A program made the position numbers and the translations under genes. A model generated the notes under the pieces. That model was not told the origin of the DNA. It did not search any database and worked only from the letters and a program-made list of their open reading frames with translations. From UBA1413 sp964552955 (lineage in GTDB: Bacteria; Bacteroidota; Bacteroidia; Bacteroidales; Prolixibacteraceae), in assembly GCA_964552955.1 (NCBI GenBank), contig CAZKIU010000001.1:1-64000 (forward strand): DNA of 64,000 nucleotides. The letters run 5' to 3'. Position 1 is the first letter of the stretch, and every line of letters begins with the position of its first letter. Below are positions 17,530 to 27,348 of this stretch, in pieces.

Positions 17530-19236
17530 ATGAAGACAAGAAATATTTTACTGAAGATAGCCGTGGTGCTCCTTTTGGCAGCCACCTCCTGCAGCGAAGA
17601 GTTCCTTGAAGAAAAACCCTATTCCTCCTATGCCGCAGAAACGTTGTCGGATGCCTCGGGCGTCGAGGCAGCCCTGAAGGGGTTACACTACACTTTCGGA
17701 CAATTATGGACCTGGTCAGACCAGCAGGGGTGGCTCTGCCTCTGGCAGGTGGGCACCGATGTATGCTCTCCCGGCGGTATCCAGGGGGTAGAAATCCCTT
17801 TCTTCAAATATGAAGACCTCAATGCCGAGAATGCCGGGGTCAACTACATGTGGTCACAAGGCTTCCGGCTTATCAACAATGCCAACAATGCTCTGAAGGC
17901 CATCGGCGAAAACGGGGAAGCCGCCAAAAAGGCTGAAGCCCTCTTTTTCCGGGCCTGGACGTACAACATCCTGGTGACGCTCTATGGCGATATTCCGTTG
18001 CTCACCGAACCCACTTCTTCAGCCAGAACCGACTATGAGCGGACTCCTGTAGCCCAGATCAACGACCAGATCGTGGAAGATCTCAAATTTGCAGCCGCCA
18101 ACCTTCCCGAGATCGACAAGGCTCCCTCCATCAGCCGGGCCAACAAATACATGGCTCTGCAGACCCTCGGAGAGGTCTACCTGCGCATCAACAAGCCTGA
18201 CCTGGCCGAAGCAGCACTTACCGAAATCATCAACAGCGGCAAGTTCCAGCTGACCCAGGACCGTTATGGTATCGAGGCGGCCAAGCCGGGGGATTATTTC
18301 CACGACATGTTCATCTTTGGCAACCAGCGCCGCTCCCAGGGTAACAAAGAAGCCATCTGGACTTTCGAGCTGGAGTATACCAAGAATGTGGCAGGAGGAT
18401 TCACCAATGCACCGCAGCACCGCAGGGTATGGGTGCCGGCCTATCATAACGTGCCAGGGATGGCCTATGAAGTCAACGACCCCACCCTGGGCAAGATCAG
18501 CATCTACGGAGGTCGCGGCAACGGCCGCATGCGCCCCAGCAACTGGGTCAAATACCAACTCTACCAGGAGGGAGACCTGCGCAATTCGGAATACAACCTC
18601 ACCCGTAAATTCCGCTACAATGCCCTCAACTGGAGTTCTACCATCGGCATTGATGCCAAGGGTTTCAGGGTGGCCGCCAATTCGCCCAGTGCCGTAGAAA
18701 CCAGAACCGTGAAAACCGGCGATCCGGTGGTCAACGCTCCCGGAGACACCCTGGAAGCCATGTTCCCCTACACCCGGAAATGGGACTCCTACGACCCGGC
18801 CGATGGGTGGGGATGGACCTGCATCAAGGACTTCCCGATGATGCGCCTGGGTGAGACCTATCTGCTGAGAGCCGAAGCCCGCTTCAAAAACAGCAATCCC
18901 TCCGGGGCTGCCGACGATATCAATATATTGCGCAACAGGGCCTTCAAGCTCTCCCGCCAGTCGAGTGGTAATCCCGACCTGGGCAAGGTGAGTTCTGCGG
19001 AAATCAATCTAAACTTTATCCTGGATGAACGGGCCCGCGAACTCTTCGCCGAGGAGTTGCGCCGCCTCACCCTGATGCGCACCGGCACCCTCATCGACCG
19101 CGCCAAACTCAACAAGGAGAGCACCATTAAAGGAACCATCAGCGGCCTCGAAGCCCGAATCAACCTCTGGCCTATCCCGCTGAGCGAAATCCAGCGCAAC
19201 AAGGACGTCACCTGGGAAAACAACCCCGGCTACTGA
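17530..19236 (+). CDS. SusD/RagB-family glycan-binding lipoprotein
   Basis: This 568-residue surface lipoprotein forms the lid over the SusC barrel and binds the glycan. A lipoprotein signal ends at the lipobox LAATSC, placing Cys at about residue 20. The SusD family architecture is visible: the N-terminal TPR-like segment (EALFFRAWTYNILVTLYGDIPL) and the C-terminal RagB block (ILDERARELFAEELRRLTLMRTG, given here as neighbouring motifs, and WPIPLSEIQRN). The ATG at 17530 is preferred over 17497 because it gives a clean lipoprotein signal and removes overlap with susC. The ligand cannot be inferred from sequence, though the adjacent GH2 enzyme suggests beta-galactosides. Confidence 0.95.
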   Translation: MKTRNILLKIAVVLLLAATSCSEEFLEEKPYSSYAAETLSDASGVEAALKGLHYTFGQLWTWSDQQGWLCLWQVGTDVCSPGGIQGVEIPFFKYEDLNAENAGVNYMWSQGFRLINNANNALKAIGENGEAAKKAEALFFRAWTYNILVTLYGDIPLLTEPTSSARTDYERTPVAQINDQIVEDLKFAAANLPEIDKAPSISRANKYMALQTLGEVYLRINKPDLAEAALTEIINSGKFQLTQDRYGIEAAKPGDYFHDMFIFGNQRRSQGNKEAIWTFELEYTKNVAGGFTNAPQHRRVWVPAYHNVPGMAYEVNDPTLGKISIYGGRGNGRMRPSNWVKYQLYQEGDLRNSEYNLTRKFRYNALNWSSTIGIDAKGFRVAANSPSAVETRTVKTGDPVVNAPGDTLEAMFPYTRKWDSYDPADGWGWTCIKDFPMMRLGETYLLRAEARFKNSNPSGAADDINILRNRAFKLSRQSSGNPDLGKVSSAEINLNFILDERARELFAEELRRLTLMRTGTLIDRAKLNKESTIKGTISGLEARINLWPIPLSEIQRNKDVTWENNPGY

Positions 19237-19565
19237 TCCGGTTCCATGAAAACTCCCCGCGGGGGAAAGAAATCTGGATGTGAATCATCCTGAAAGGAAG
19301 CCCGGAATTCCGGAAACCCGGAACCTCAGGCCCACCATACATCAATCAACAGGCATTTCACCATGAATGACACGGGAGGCTGTTCTCAACGGAACAGCCT
19401 CCTTTTTTCTATGGCATCAGGTCAGGAATTACCTTTCCTCCGTCTGCTCCATGAATTCCGGATCACCTGCCGATGCTAAGTTCATTTTTTCTGTTGCCAG
19501 CAATAGGTTCTCTATCAAAATTAAGGCATTTTTTGCAGTAATTTCCCTACATTTCGGGAAATTTC
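19237..19565. other. Intergenic region between susD and the GH2 gene
   Basis: No gene is supported here. It contains the susD terminator (19375-19408) and then an A+T-rich stretch that must hold the GH2 promoter, showing that the glycosidase has its own transcription start. Confidence 0.6.
19375..19408 (+). terminator. Rho-independent terminator after susD
   Basis: GGAGGCTGTTC (19375-19385) pairs perfectly with GAACAGCCTCC (19392-19402) across a six-base loop and is followed by six Ts (19403-19408). It closes the sigma-fecR-susC-susD transcription unit. Confidence 0.9.
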
Positions 19566-22379
19566 ATGACCACGACATATTTGGAATCAATGAGCCGGAG
19601 AAAGATTTTGACCACTGTTCGGGGGCATATCGGGGGTACAGTGTTTTTCGGGGCCTGTGCGCTGGCTCTCCTGGTTTTCCTTTCACTATCTGCCAGTGCC
19701 CAACCTGATCCGCAGAAAACAAACCCTGACGAATTGCCGCGAAAAACCATTTCTCTTAACCAGGGGTGGAGGTTTTTCAAGTATGCCCGGTCTGCAGATG
19801 CCGACACGCTGGTATATGACGTACGCCCCGATGTGGGCGGAACCGCCGAACTTCAGACCGCCGATGCACGGCCCACGGAGGCAGCCTCCTTCAGCACGGC
19901 CCACAAGGCCTTGAAGCATTGGATCCTCCCCACAGCCAACGCCTTCATCAAAGACTCCACCCGGCATCATGTGCGCCCGGAAGGAAATCCCGGCCATGAT
20001 TTCCCCTTTGTGCAGCCTGATTTTAACGACTCCTCGTGGCAACAGGTTAACCTGCCCCACGACTGGGCCATCAGCGGGCCTTTCCAGGAGGGGCCAACCC
20101 CTGAGGTGGGAGGCGGCATGGGGCGCCTGCCCGTCAACGGCGTGGCCTGGTACCGGAAAAAAATCTCCTTTCCCGCCTCAGATACCGGTAAGTCGGTATT
20201 CCTCCTGGTCGAAGGGGCTATGTCGTATGCCATGGTCTGGCTCAACGGCCATCTCGTGGGTGGCTGGCCTTACGGCTACAACAGCTGGAAGCTCGACCTG
20301 ACCCCCTTCATCCGATTTGGCAAAGAGAACCAACTGGCCATCAGGGTCGACAATCCCAACTATTCGGCACGCTGGTACTCCGGGGGTGGTTTGTACCGCA
20401 ATGTTTGGATCACTCTGACTGAACCCGTCCATGTGGATCAATGGGGCACTTTTATCCTCTCCAGGGAGGTTTCCTCCGCTTCAGCCACCCTCGACCTGGC
20501 TGTCACCCTAAGCAATGATTCGGAACAGAAGGCCTCCCCGGAAGTCAGCACCGCCCTATATGAGCTGGATGCCCTGGGCCGCAGAAAGGGGAAGGCGGTG
20601 GCCGCCTTTTCGCCGCAAACCGCTGATGTGGCCCCAGGTGAAAAAACCGCTGTTAAAAGCACTCTGATCCTGAACCGGCCCAGGTTATGGGGTCCGCCAC
20701 CCACCCAACAGCCCCATCTTTATCTGGCGGTGACCACCCTGCGCCTCAATGGCCAGGTCACCGATCGGTATGAGACCCGCTTTGGAATCCGGAGGGTGGA
20801 ATTTCATCCCGGCCAGGGCATTCTGGTCAACGGGGAATCCATACCTCTGAAGGGCGTCAATCAGCACCACGACCTGGGGGCCCTGGGGGCCGCGTTCAAC
20901 CTGCGGGCAGCAGAACGGCAACTGGAGATCCTCAGGGAGATGGGGTGCAATGCCATCAGAATGTCACACAATCCCCCGGCCCCCGGGCTCCTGGAACTCA
21001 CCGACCGGATGGGCTTCCTGGTGATCAACGAGATCTTCGACTCCTGGGAACTCAAAAAGACGCCCCACGATTTTCATCTGATATTCCCCGAATGGGCGGA
21101 ACCCGACCTGCGGGCCTTCATTCGCCGCGACCGTAATGCTCCTTCGGTGATCCTCTGGAGTTTCGGCAACGAAGTGGGCGAACAGTACACGGGAGAAGCA
21201 GGGGCAGCCACCGCACGCAGGCTCCTGGAGATCATCAGGGAGGAGGATCCCTCCCGGCCCACAACCCTCGCCATGAACTACGCGAAACCCTTCATGCCCA
21301 TAGCGGCTGTTCCTGATGTCATCGGGTTGAACTACCAGGGGGAGGGGATCCGCCAGGAGCCCGAGTTCGAAGGCACCGACCGCATCAGAACCGCTCCCCA
21401 GTACGCCGCTTTCCGTGAGAGATTCCCCGACAAGGTCCTCTATAGCAGCGAAACAGCCTCGGCCTTCAGCAGTCGCGGCATTTACCTCTTTCCCGTATCG
21501 GAGCTGGTGAGCGCTCCCGTGCGCGATGGCCGCGGTGGCGACTCCCGCCTGCGTCACGTCACCAGCTATGAACTCCATGCCGTCGACTTCGGCTCCTCCG
21601 CCGACAAGGTCTTCGCCTCCCTCGACAAGCACCCCTTCGTGGCCGGTGAGTTTGTATGGACAGGCTTTGATTACCTCGGGGAACCTACCCCCTATTACGA
21701 ATCGCGTAGTTCTTACACCGGGATCATCGACCTGGCAGGATTCAAGAAAGATCGCTTTTACCTCTACCAGGCACACTGGCGCCCCGACCTGCCCATGGCC
21801 CACCTCCTCCCCCACTGGAGCTGGCCCGACAGAGTGGGTGAAACTACCCCCGTCCACCTCTTCACCTCAGGCGACGAGGCCGAACTCTTCCTGAACGGCC
21901 GTTCCCTGGGCCGGAAGATAAGGAACCCATATGAATACCGTCTGCGCTGGGATGAGGTGAAATACGAACCTGGAGAGCTCAGGGTGATCGTCTGGAAAAA
22001 CGGGAGAAAGTGGGCCGAAGAGCGGGTAACTACGGCAGGAGAAGCAGCAGGAATGAGGGTGGCATCCGACCGCATGTGTTTATCAGCCGACGGCCACGAT
22101 CTGGCCTTTGTCACCGTGAGCATCACCGACGGCCAGGGGAAGCTGGTGCCACGGGCCGGCCACCTGGTCACCTTCACGGTCGATGGCCCCGCCGATCTGG
22201 TGGCCACGGATAACGGCGACCCCACCGATATGACCGCCTTCCCCTCCCCCACCCGGAAAGCCTTCAGCGGGAATGCCCTGGCCATCATCCGGTCCCACCA
22301 GGGAGAGAAGGGGAAAGTCATCGTGACCGCCACTGCTCCGGGACTCAAGGAAGCCCGGGTCGTACTTCAGTGCCGGTAG
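19566..22379 (+). CDS. Secreted glycoside hydrolase family 2 protein, probable beta-galactosidase
   Basis: This 937-residue enzyme probably releases terminal beta-galactose (or a related sugar) in the periplasm or at the cell surface. A long signal sequence ends near SASAQ (about residues 40-45). The GH2 order follows: sugar-binding jelly roll (NLPHDWAISGPF), Ig-like domain, and TIM barrel with acid/base Glu536 in SFGNEVGEQ and nucleophile Glu629 in YSSETAS. The C-terminal part carries a DUF4982-like Ig domain (EAELFLNGRSLGRK) and a last Ig-like domain (VTFTVDGPADLVATDNGD). It lies behind susCD and is their likely enzyme. An internal ATG at 19590 is an equally good start. Beta-galactosidase is the commonest activity of this architecture, but beta-glucuronidase or mannosidase cannot be excluded. 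Confidence 0.92.
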   Translation: MTTTYLESMSRRKILTTVRGHIGGTVFFGACALALLVFLSLSASAQPDPQKTNPDELPRKTISLNQGWRFFKYARSADADTLVYDVRPDVGGTAELQTADARPTEAASFSTAHKALKHWILPTANAFIKDSTRHHVRPEGNPGHDFPFVQPDFNDSSWQQVNLPHDWAISGPFQEGPTPEVGGGMGRLPVNGVAWYRKKISFPASDTGKSVFLLVEGAMSYAMVWLNGHLVGGWPYGYNSWKLDLTPFIRFGKENQLAIRVDNPNYSARWYSGGGLYRNVWITLTEPVHVDQWGTFILSREVSSASATLDLAVTLSNDSEQKASPEVSTALYELDALGRRKGKAVAAFSPQTADVAPGEKTAVKSTLILNRPRLWGPPPTQQPHLYLAVTTLRLNGQVTDRYETRFGIRRVEFHPGQGILVNGESIPLKGVNQHHDLGALGAAFNLRAAERQLEILREMGCNAIRMSHNPPAPGLLELTDRMGFLVINEIFDSWELKKTPHDFHLIFPEWAEPDLRAFIRRDRNAPSVILWSFGNEVGEQYTGEAGAATARRLLEIIREEDPSRPTTLAMNYAKPFMPIAAVPDVIGLNYQGEGIRQEPEFEGTDRIRTAPQYAAFRERFPDKVLYSSETASAFSSRGIYLFPVSELVSAPVRDGRGGDSRLRHVTSYELHAVDFGSSADKVFASLDKHPFVAGEFVWTGFDYLGEPTPYYESRSSYTGIIDLAGFKKDRFYLYQAHWRPDLPMAHLLPHWSWPDRVGETTPVHLFTSGDEAELFLNGRSLGRKIRNPYEYRLRWDEVKYEPGELRVIVWKNGRKWAEERVTTAGEAAGMRVASDRMCLSADGHDLAFVTVSITDGQGKLVPRAGHLVTFTVDGPADLVATDNGDPTDMTAFPSPTRKAFSGNALAIIRSHQGEKGKVIVTATAPGLKEARVVLQCR

Positions 22380-22414
22380 ACCCTATGCTTAAAAGCCCTC
22401 CTCAACCTTGAGGA

Positions 22415-23065
22415 TTATTTTCCATTAAATATGTGCTGCACCAGAGGGAGCAGTTCGGCAGGGTCATCCACCAGGTGATCGGGATGGGATGTGGCAAGAA
22501 GATCCCTGCCCTGGAGTCCCCAACTGACGGCGATCACAGGAATGCCAGCCCGGTGGCAGGCCTCGATGTCACGGGTCTCATCCCCCGTATACACCACATG
22601 TTCCCTGGCTATTTTTTCCTTGCCGAGCATTCTTCTGATTATCTTATCCTTGCCAAAAAGGGAGTTACCGCTGTAGATGAAGTCCATCAGTCCACCTAGG
22701 GCATGGTGCTCCAGGAACCTGGCCACATTCTCCCTGGAATTGGAGGTGAGTATGCCCAGGCTGAATCCAGCACGGCGCAATTGCCTCAGGGAGGATTCCA
22801 TCCCTTGAACCAATGCCGCTTCCGAAATATGATGCGTAAGCTCCTTTTGGATCCTAAGCAGGAGGGTGAGTAACCGCAACCGGGTGATACCATAGAGTTT
22901 GAGGAGTTCCTGCGGTTTGCGCGACCGCAGCAGTTCCAGCTCCTGCTTGTCGGCTTGCCTGACATGGTAATCGGGAGCTATCCGGTTGAAAATGGCAAAA
23001 GCGAGATCCAGAGTGTCGGCAATGGTCCCATCGAAATCAAAAACCACGTATTTCTTCGCTTCCAT
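22415..23065 (-). CDS. HAD-superfamily phosphatase, phosphoglycolate phosphatase-like
   Basis: This 216-residue cytoplasmic hydrolase belongs to the haloacid dehalogenase superfamily, subfamily with a helical cap. Motif I is DFDGTIADT near the N-terminus with the two catalytic aspartates, motif II is LGILTSNS, the motif III lysine is in GKDKIIRRML and motif IV is VYTGDETRDIEAC. These features fit phosphoglycolate phosphatase/pyrophosphatase relatives acting on small phosphorylated metabolites. The start at 23065 is chosen because it places motif I directly after MEAKKYVVF; earlier in-frame starts (23104, 23155) would run towards the divergent lipoprotein gene. It converges with the GH2 gene, with a short hairpin between them. 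Confidence 0.85.
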   Translation of the reverse strand: MEAKKYVVFDFDGTIADTLDLAFAIFNRIAPDYHVRQADKQELELLRSRKPQELLKLYGITRLRLLTLLLRIQKELTHHISEAALVQGMESSLRQLRRAGFSLGILTSNSRENVARFLEHHALGGLMDFIYSGNSLFGKDKIIRRMLGKEKIAREHVVYTGDETRDIEACHRAGIPVIAVSWGLQGRDLLATSHPDHLVDDPAELLPLVQHIFNGK

Positions 23066-23163
23066 AGGGTGATAGCAACCAGCTCTGTTGAGGAGAGGCG
23101 GCATGGCAAATATAAAACATAAACCATTTATATTTGGCTCCGGTAACGAAACCACAATGGAAA

Positions 23164-23760
23164 ATGGCTGGAGATTTTTTGAAAGAGGAAAATTCTAAAA
23201 CCAGAATACGGAATGTTACGGGGCAACTGGTGTGGCTGATCCTGGTATTGTTGGCAGCGGGCTGCAGCCGCAAGGTCCTCCCCACCTCCTCCTCCGCTAC
23301 AGCCCGATTTCCCGCCACTGCCAACCGGGAGATGATGGCTTTTATTAGCAGTGGAACCGGGAAACCGCTGGACGTCAAACAGACCACGGCCGACCAGGTG
23401 ATCGGTACTGCTGAGCAATTTCTGGGAATTCCCCATTGCATGGGAGGGATAACGCGCCGATGTATGGATTGTTCGGGGCTGACCTATGCCTCTTTTGCCG
23501 CCCACGATATCGAATTGCCCCGCCAATCACAGGAACAGGCCCGGTACGGTCAGATCATCGCCCAACCCCGTGACCTGAAACGGGGCGACCTGGTTTTCTT
23601 CACCAACTCCTACCCTTCTTCCGATTATATCACGCATGTGGGCATTCACCTGGGGAACAACCGGTTCATTCATGTCTCCTCCTCACTGGGGGTAACCATT
23701 ACCCCCCTCGACAACCCCTGGTGGCGCCAGCGGTTTGTCTTCGGAACCAGGATCTTTTAG
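23164..23760 (+). CDS. NlpC/P60 (C40) family lipoprotein, putative cell-wall endopeptidase
   Basis: This 198-residue lipoprotein probably cleaves peptide bonds in peptidoglycan stems in the periplasm. The signal ends at the lipobox LLAAGC (Cys at about residue 34). The NlpC/P60 domain fills the C-terminal two thirds: catalytic Cys103 in MDCSGLTY, His158 in THVGIHLG, and a third polar residue expected in RFIHVSSS. The length suits a single-domain enzyme without SH3 targeting modules. An upstream in-frame ATG at 23134 exists, but the shorter form gives a better lipoprotein signal. The gene is divergent from the HAD phosphatase and converges on the permease gene. Confidence 0.9.
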   Translation: MAGDFLKEENSKTRIRNVTGQLVWLILVLLAAGCSRKVLPTSSSATARFPATANREMMAFISSGTGKPLDVKQTTADQVIGTAEQFLGIPHCMGGITRRCMDCSGLTYASFAAHDIELPRQSQEQARYGQIIAQPRDLKRGDLVFFTNSYPSSDYITHVGIHLGNNRFIHVSSSLGVTITPLDNPWWRQRFVFGTRIF

Positions 23761-23819
23761 TTTCCGGGGATGGACCAGAAAAAGGGAGGTCTATTCAGAG
23801 CTACTCCGTTTTTTGGAGG

Positions 23820-25049
23820 TCACAACCAGATCCACAATACTGCGACCGAGATCACAAAACTGAGGAGGGTGACCACCAGGCCTATCTTGAAGAACTCCCA
23901 AAACCTGATGGTGACCTTTTCTTTTTCGGCCGATTCGATGACAATGAGGTTGGCCATGGCTCCGATGATGGTGGCATTGCCGGCCAGGGTGGAGGCTGAG
24001 GCCAGCGTGAGCCATAGGATGTCACCAGAAAGGGGTTTCAACACAGGTAGCATCATTACCGTATAGGGCACGTTACTCACAATCTGCGACATGAAGAGGC
24101 TTAAACCGTGCAGTTTGACGATCCCAGTCAGGTCAGACGACAATACCGGACGGTGAATAAAAGCGTCCATCAGCCCGGCCTTGACCGCCCCTTCGACTAC
24201 GATAAAAAGTGAGGCAAAGAACAAGAGCAACACCCAGTCGACATTTTTGATCACCTCCGAAGGACGCACCTTTCCGAAGATAAGGATCAGCGAAGCCCCT
24301 ACCAGGGCGATCACAGGAATAGAGAGGCCGATGATTTTCCCCAGGAAGAAGAGCACCACCACCCCCAGGAAAATAGGGACTGAGAATTTCATAGAGTTCA
24401 TCTGGTAATGGAAGTGGTTTTCTTCGACGGTGATGACAGTACCCGACCGGAATTGTTTTCGGTAAAACCATCGCACCATTCCCACGATCAGCCCCATTCC
24501 CAGCAGGGAAACGGGCAGCAGCTTATAGAAGAAGATGGCATAATCGATGCCCGAGGTGATGCCGATCAGCATGTTCTGGGGATTTCCGGTGATGGTCATG
24601 GCGCTTCCGGTGTTGGAAGCCAGAATTTCGGCGATGAGATAGGGCACCGGATTTAGTCGGGAAGTACGGCAGATGGCGATGATGACAGGGGTAAAGAGGA
24701 GGACGACGGCATCGTTGACCAGGAAGGCACTGGCGATGCCTGTGACGAAGGTGATGATGACCAGCAGCCGTTGGGGGGTGCGCGACCAGGCGAGTGTTTT
24801 CCGGGCGATCAGGGAGAAGAAACCGTCGATCTGAAGGGTGGAGATAATAATCATCATGCCCAGGAGCAGGGCAATGGTGTTATAATCGATGGCTCTCACT
24901 GCTTCCCCCAGGTCGAGAATCCCAAAGACGATCATGGCCACCGCCCCGAAGAAGGCCGCCGACGGCCGGTCGACATTGATCCCCGGTAGGCGGGTGAAGA
25001 TAATCCCTACATAAGTAAGCACGAATATGATAAGTGCCGTCAGTTGCAT
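23820..25049 (-). CDS. ArsB/NhaD-type (IT superfamily) inner-membrane permease
   Basis: This 409-residue protein has about ten or eleven hydrophobic helices and belongs to the ion transporter superfamily that contains ArsB, NhaD and citrate/SLC13 carriers. Two symmetric halves each carry the typical re-entrant loop: NDAVVLLFTP with NTGSAMTITGNPQN in the first half and NVPYTVMMLP with LAGNATIIGAMANL in the second. These asparagine- and glycine-rich loops form the ion and substrate site. Possible substrates are sodium/protons, dicarboxylates, sulfate or arsenite; there are no ars genes nearby, so the substrate is open. It lies just downstream of the efflux operon on the same strand (55 bases after it), possibly read through from it. 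Confidence 0.83.
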   Translation of the reverse strand: MQLTALIIFVLTYVGIIFTRLPGINVDRPSAAFFGAVAMIVFGILDLGEAVRAIDYNTIALLLGMMIIISTLQIDGFFSLIARKTLAWSRTPQRLLVIITFVTGIASAFLVNDAVVLLFTPVIIAICRTSRLNPVPYLIAEILASNTGSAMTITGNPQNMLIGITSGIDYAIFFYKLLPVSLLGMGLIVGMVRWFYRKQFRSGTVITVEENHFHYQMNSMKFSVPIFLGVVVLFFLGKIIGLSIPVIALVGASLILIFGKVRPSEVIKNVDWVLLLFFASLFIVVEGAVKAGLMDAFIHRPVLSSDLTGIVKLHGLSLFMSQIVSNVPYTVMMLPVLKPLSGDILWLTLASASTLAGNATIIGAMANLIVIESAEKEKVTIRFWEFFKIGLVVTLLSFVISVAVLWIWL

Positions 25050-25103
25050 AAGCCCTGGATTGTCGCAAAGGTAGAATTTTATACCGCAATGAGGTCAGCC
25101 GCT

Positions 25104-26222
25104 TCAGGCTGTTTTGCGGTATTTCCACACAGCAAGCAGGGTAGCCACCACAGCGATGGCCGTCAAGGCATAGATATCGCCGCTGATGTCGCTAAGGGTC
25201 GAGCCCTTGAGCATCACCATCCTGTTGATCCGCATGATATAGGCAACGGGATTAAGCAGGTTGATATTCCGGGCCCATTCGGGCATGCTTTCCAGTGGAG
25301 TAAAAATGCCGCTCATCAGCATGAAGATGATCATGAAGAAAAAACCGGCGAACATAAACTGCTGCTGGGTATGGGTGAAGGTGGAGATGAACAGGGCCAG
25401 TCCGAGCGCTGCTATCATGAAGATGAAGGAAGCAAAGAAGAGAAGGGTGGCACTCCCCACGAAGGGTATTCCGAAGACCAGTCTTCCGATGACAATGCCC
25501 AGGGCCAGGTCGACCAGTCCGATCAACAGAAAGGGAACAATCTTGGCCGTCATAAACTGGTATTTCTTCACCGGGGTAACATTGATCTGTTCGATGGTTC
25601 CGCTTTCCTTTTCTTTTACCAAGTTAAGACCAGCCAGAACAAAGGCGATGGCGGTCACCAGGATGCCCAGCACCCCCGGGAGCATGTAATACTTGTAGTT
25701 GAGTGTTTCATTGTACCAGTAGCGTTGGGTGATTTCGATCTTCGGAGGGGAGACAGAACTGAAGTTTCCTGCCTTCCCGGCCAATAGGTTCAGGTTGAAG
25801 TCGCGTATGATACCGTTGACATAGGCCCAGGAGAGCTGGGCATGAGAGGCGTTGATGGCGTTGGCCGAGACCATCAGCCGGGTGGGAACACCGTTACCCA
25901 CATTCTTGCCAAAATCTGAAGGTATCTGCAGGATCAGGTCGCACTGGCCGCGATGCATCCATTCCTGCGCCTCCTTTTCAGAAAAGGTGGCTTGCGTCAC
26001 CCTGAAAAAGGAGGATCCCTCCAGTTGGGCCACGAGAGCCCCCGACTCCACGCTCCGGTCCAGGTCTATGATGCACATCCGTACATGCCGGATTTCAAAG
26101 GTGACGGCCGGAACCAGAATGAGCATTTGAACGATGGGAATAGCGAAAATAGCCTTCCCGATGAATTTGTCCCTGAAGATTTGCAGGAACTCCTTTCTTA
26201 TGAGATAGAGTATGGTTCTCAT
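25104..26222 (-). CDS. ABC-2 type efflux permease (second of two)
   Basis: This 372-residue inner-membrane protein is the permease half of an ABC exporter of the YhhJ/YbhR type. It has one N-terminal helix (AIFAIPIVQMLILVPAV), a periplasmic domain of about 150 residues, and then five closely spaced helices (for example MLPGVLGILVTAIAFVLAG and GIFTPLESMPEWARNINLLNP, the ABC-2 signature region). It is the last gene of the efflux operon and sits 16 bases after the first permease gene. The two permeases are alike in size and layout and probably form a heterodimer. Confidence 0.9.
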   Translation of the reverse strand: MRTILYLIRKEFLQIFRDKFIGKAIFAIPIVQMLILVPAVTFEIRHVRMCIIDLDRSVESGALVAQLEGSSFFRVTQATFSEKEAQEWMHRGQCDLILQIPSDFGKNVGNGVPTRLMVSANAINASHAQLSWAYVNGIIRDFNLNLLAGKAGNFSSVSPPKIEITQRYWYNETLNYKYYMLPGVLGILVTAIAFVLAGLNLVKEKESGTIEQINVTPVKKYQFMTAKIVPFLLIGLVDLALGIVIGRLVFGIPFVGSATLLFFASFIFMIAALGLALFISTFTHTQQQFMFAGFFFMIIFMLMSGIFTPLESMPEWARNINLLNPVAYIMRINRMVMLKGSTLSDISGDIYALTAIAVVATLLAVWKYRKTA

Positions 26223-26238
26223 GTTTCCCTCCTCCGCG

Positions 26239-27348
26239 TTATTGAAGCCTGACTTTAAATTTTTTGATACTCAGCCCGATAAATAGAAGGGTAAAAAAGA
26301 GCAGGATCAGGGTTTCCTTCCAGACAAAGAGGAATCCCGTTCCTTTAATCATAATGTTCTTGATGATGATGATAAAATAACGGGGGGGCATCACGGCGCT
26401 GATCCATCCGTAGACTTTAGGCATGCTCTCGATGGGGAAGATGAACCCCGAGAGCAGGACGGTCGGAAGCATACCCCCCACCAGGGTGATAAAAATGGCC
26501 TGCTGCATGGTTTTGGCCACCGAGGAGATCAGGATGCCCAGGCTGAGACTCATCATGATATAAAGCATCACTTCCAGAAGCAGCAACAGAAGGCTCCCCT
26601 TCACCGCCAGTCCGAACACTCCCCACGAGAGGAGGATGATCAGGAGGGCATCGATAAGGGAGAGGAAAAAATAAGGGACCACCTTACCCATGATGATCTG
26701 GATGGGTTTCAGCGGGGAGACCAGCAGGACTTCCATCGTTCCGAACTCTTTCTCACGGGTTAGGGTGATGGAGGTCATCAGGGCACAGATCAGAATCATG
26801 ATCATGGTGATCAGTCCGGGTACAAACATATGCTGGCTTTTCAGTGTGGGATTATAGATCATTCTGACTTCAGGTTGTACCAGGAGGTTCCCCGACATGG
26901 CGGTTCCGGCGAGTTCTTTGTTGAAATCAGCGACAATAGCCGAAATAAAGCTGGTGGTTTGAGTGGCCATGTTAGGCTCTGAACCATCGGTAATAATGTT
27001 GATGGTTGCCTTACCCTCGCGGATGAGTTTCCGGCCGAAATCCTCGCTAAACACAATCACCGCCTTGGCATTGTTGCTCCTCAGGACCTGGTCGATTTCT
27101 GCGTAACTGTTCAGATCACTGCTGCGGATGAAAAAACCCGATGAAGAGATTTTGTCTGTCAGTTGTTGGGTGATTTCATCGCGCGAAAGATCGAGGAAGG
27201 CCACCTTCACGTCCTTCAGCTCATTGGTAATGACAAAGCCAAAGAGAAGGGTGAGCAGGGCGGGAATCCCGAAAAGGATGATCATGGTCAGGTAATCCCT
27301 GAAGATGTGGATAAACTCCTTTTTGACAAAACCAAGAAATCTCTTCAT
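26239..27348 (-). CDS. ABC-2 type efflux permease (first of two)
   Basis: This 369-residue permease shares the layout of its downstream neighbour: an N-terminal helix (LTMIILFGIPALLTLLFGFV), a periplasmic domain and a C-terminal block of membrane helices with the ABC-2 signature around GFIFPIESMPKVYGWISAVMP. YhhJ/YbhS/YbhR-like exporters use such paired permeases to move drugs or other hydrophobic compounds through a HlyD-type adaptor to a TolC channel, all of which are encoded here. Its start codon overlaps the stop of the ATPase gene by four bases, which implies translational coupling. Confidence 0.9.
   Translation of the reverse strand: MKRFLGFVKKEFIHIFRDYLTMIILFGIPALLTLLFGFVITNELKDVKVAFLDLSRDEITQQLTDKISSSGFFIRSSDLNSYAEIDQVLRSNNAKAVIVFSEDFGRKLIREGKATINIITDGSEPNMATQTTSFISAIVADFNKELAGTAMSGNLLVQPEVRMIYNPTLKSQHMFVPGLITMIMILICALMTSITLTREKEFGTMEVLLVSPLKPIQIIMGKVVPYFFLSLIDALLIILLSWGVFGLAVKGSLLLLLLEVMLYIMMSLSLGILISSVAKTMQQAIFITLVGGMLPTVLLSGFIFPIESMPKVYGWISAVMPPRYFIIIIKNIMIKGTGFLFVWKETLILLFFTLLFIGLSIKKFKVRLQ

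Noticed and set aside
22399..22414. Short hairpin between the GH2 and HAD genes
   Set aside because: Stem of seven pairs with a two-base loop and no clean T run; too weak to call as a terminator.
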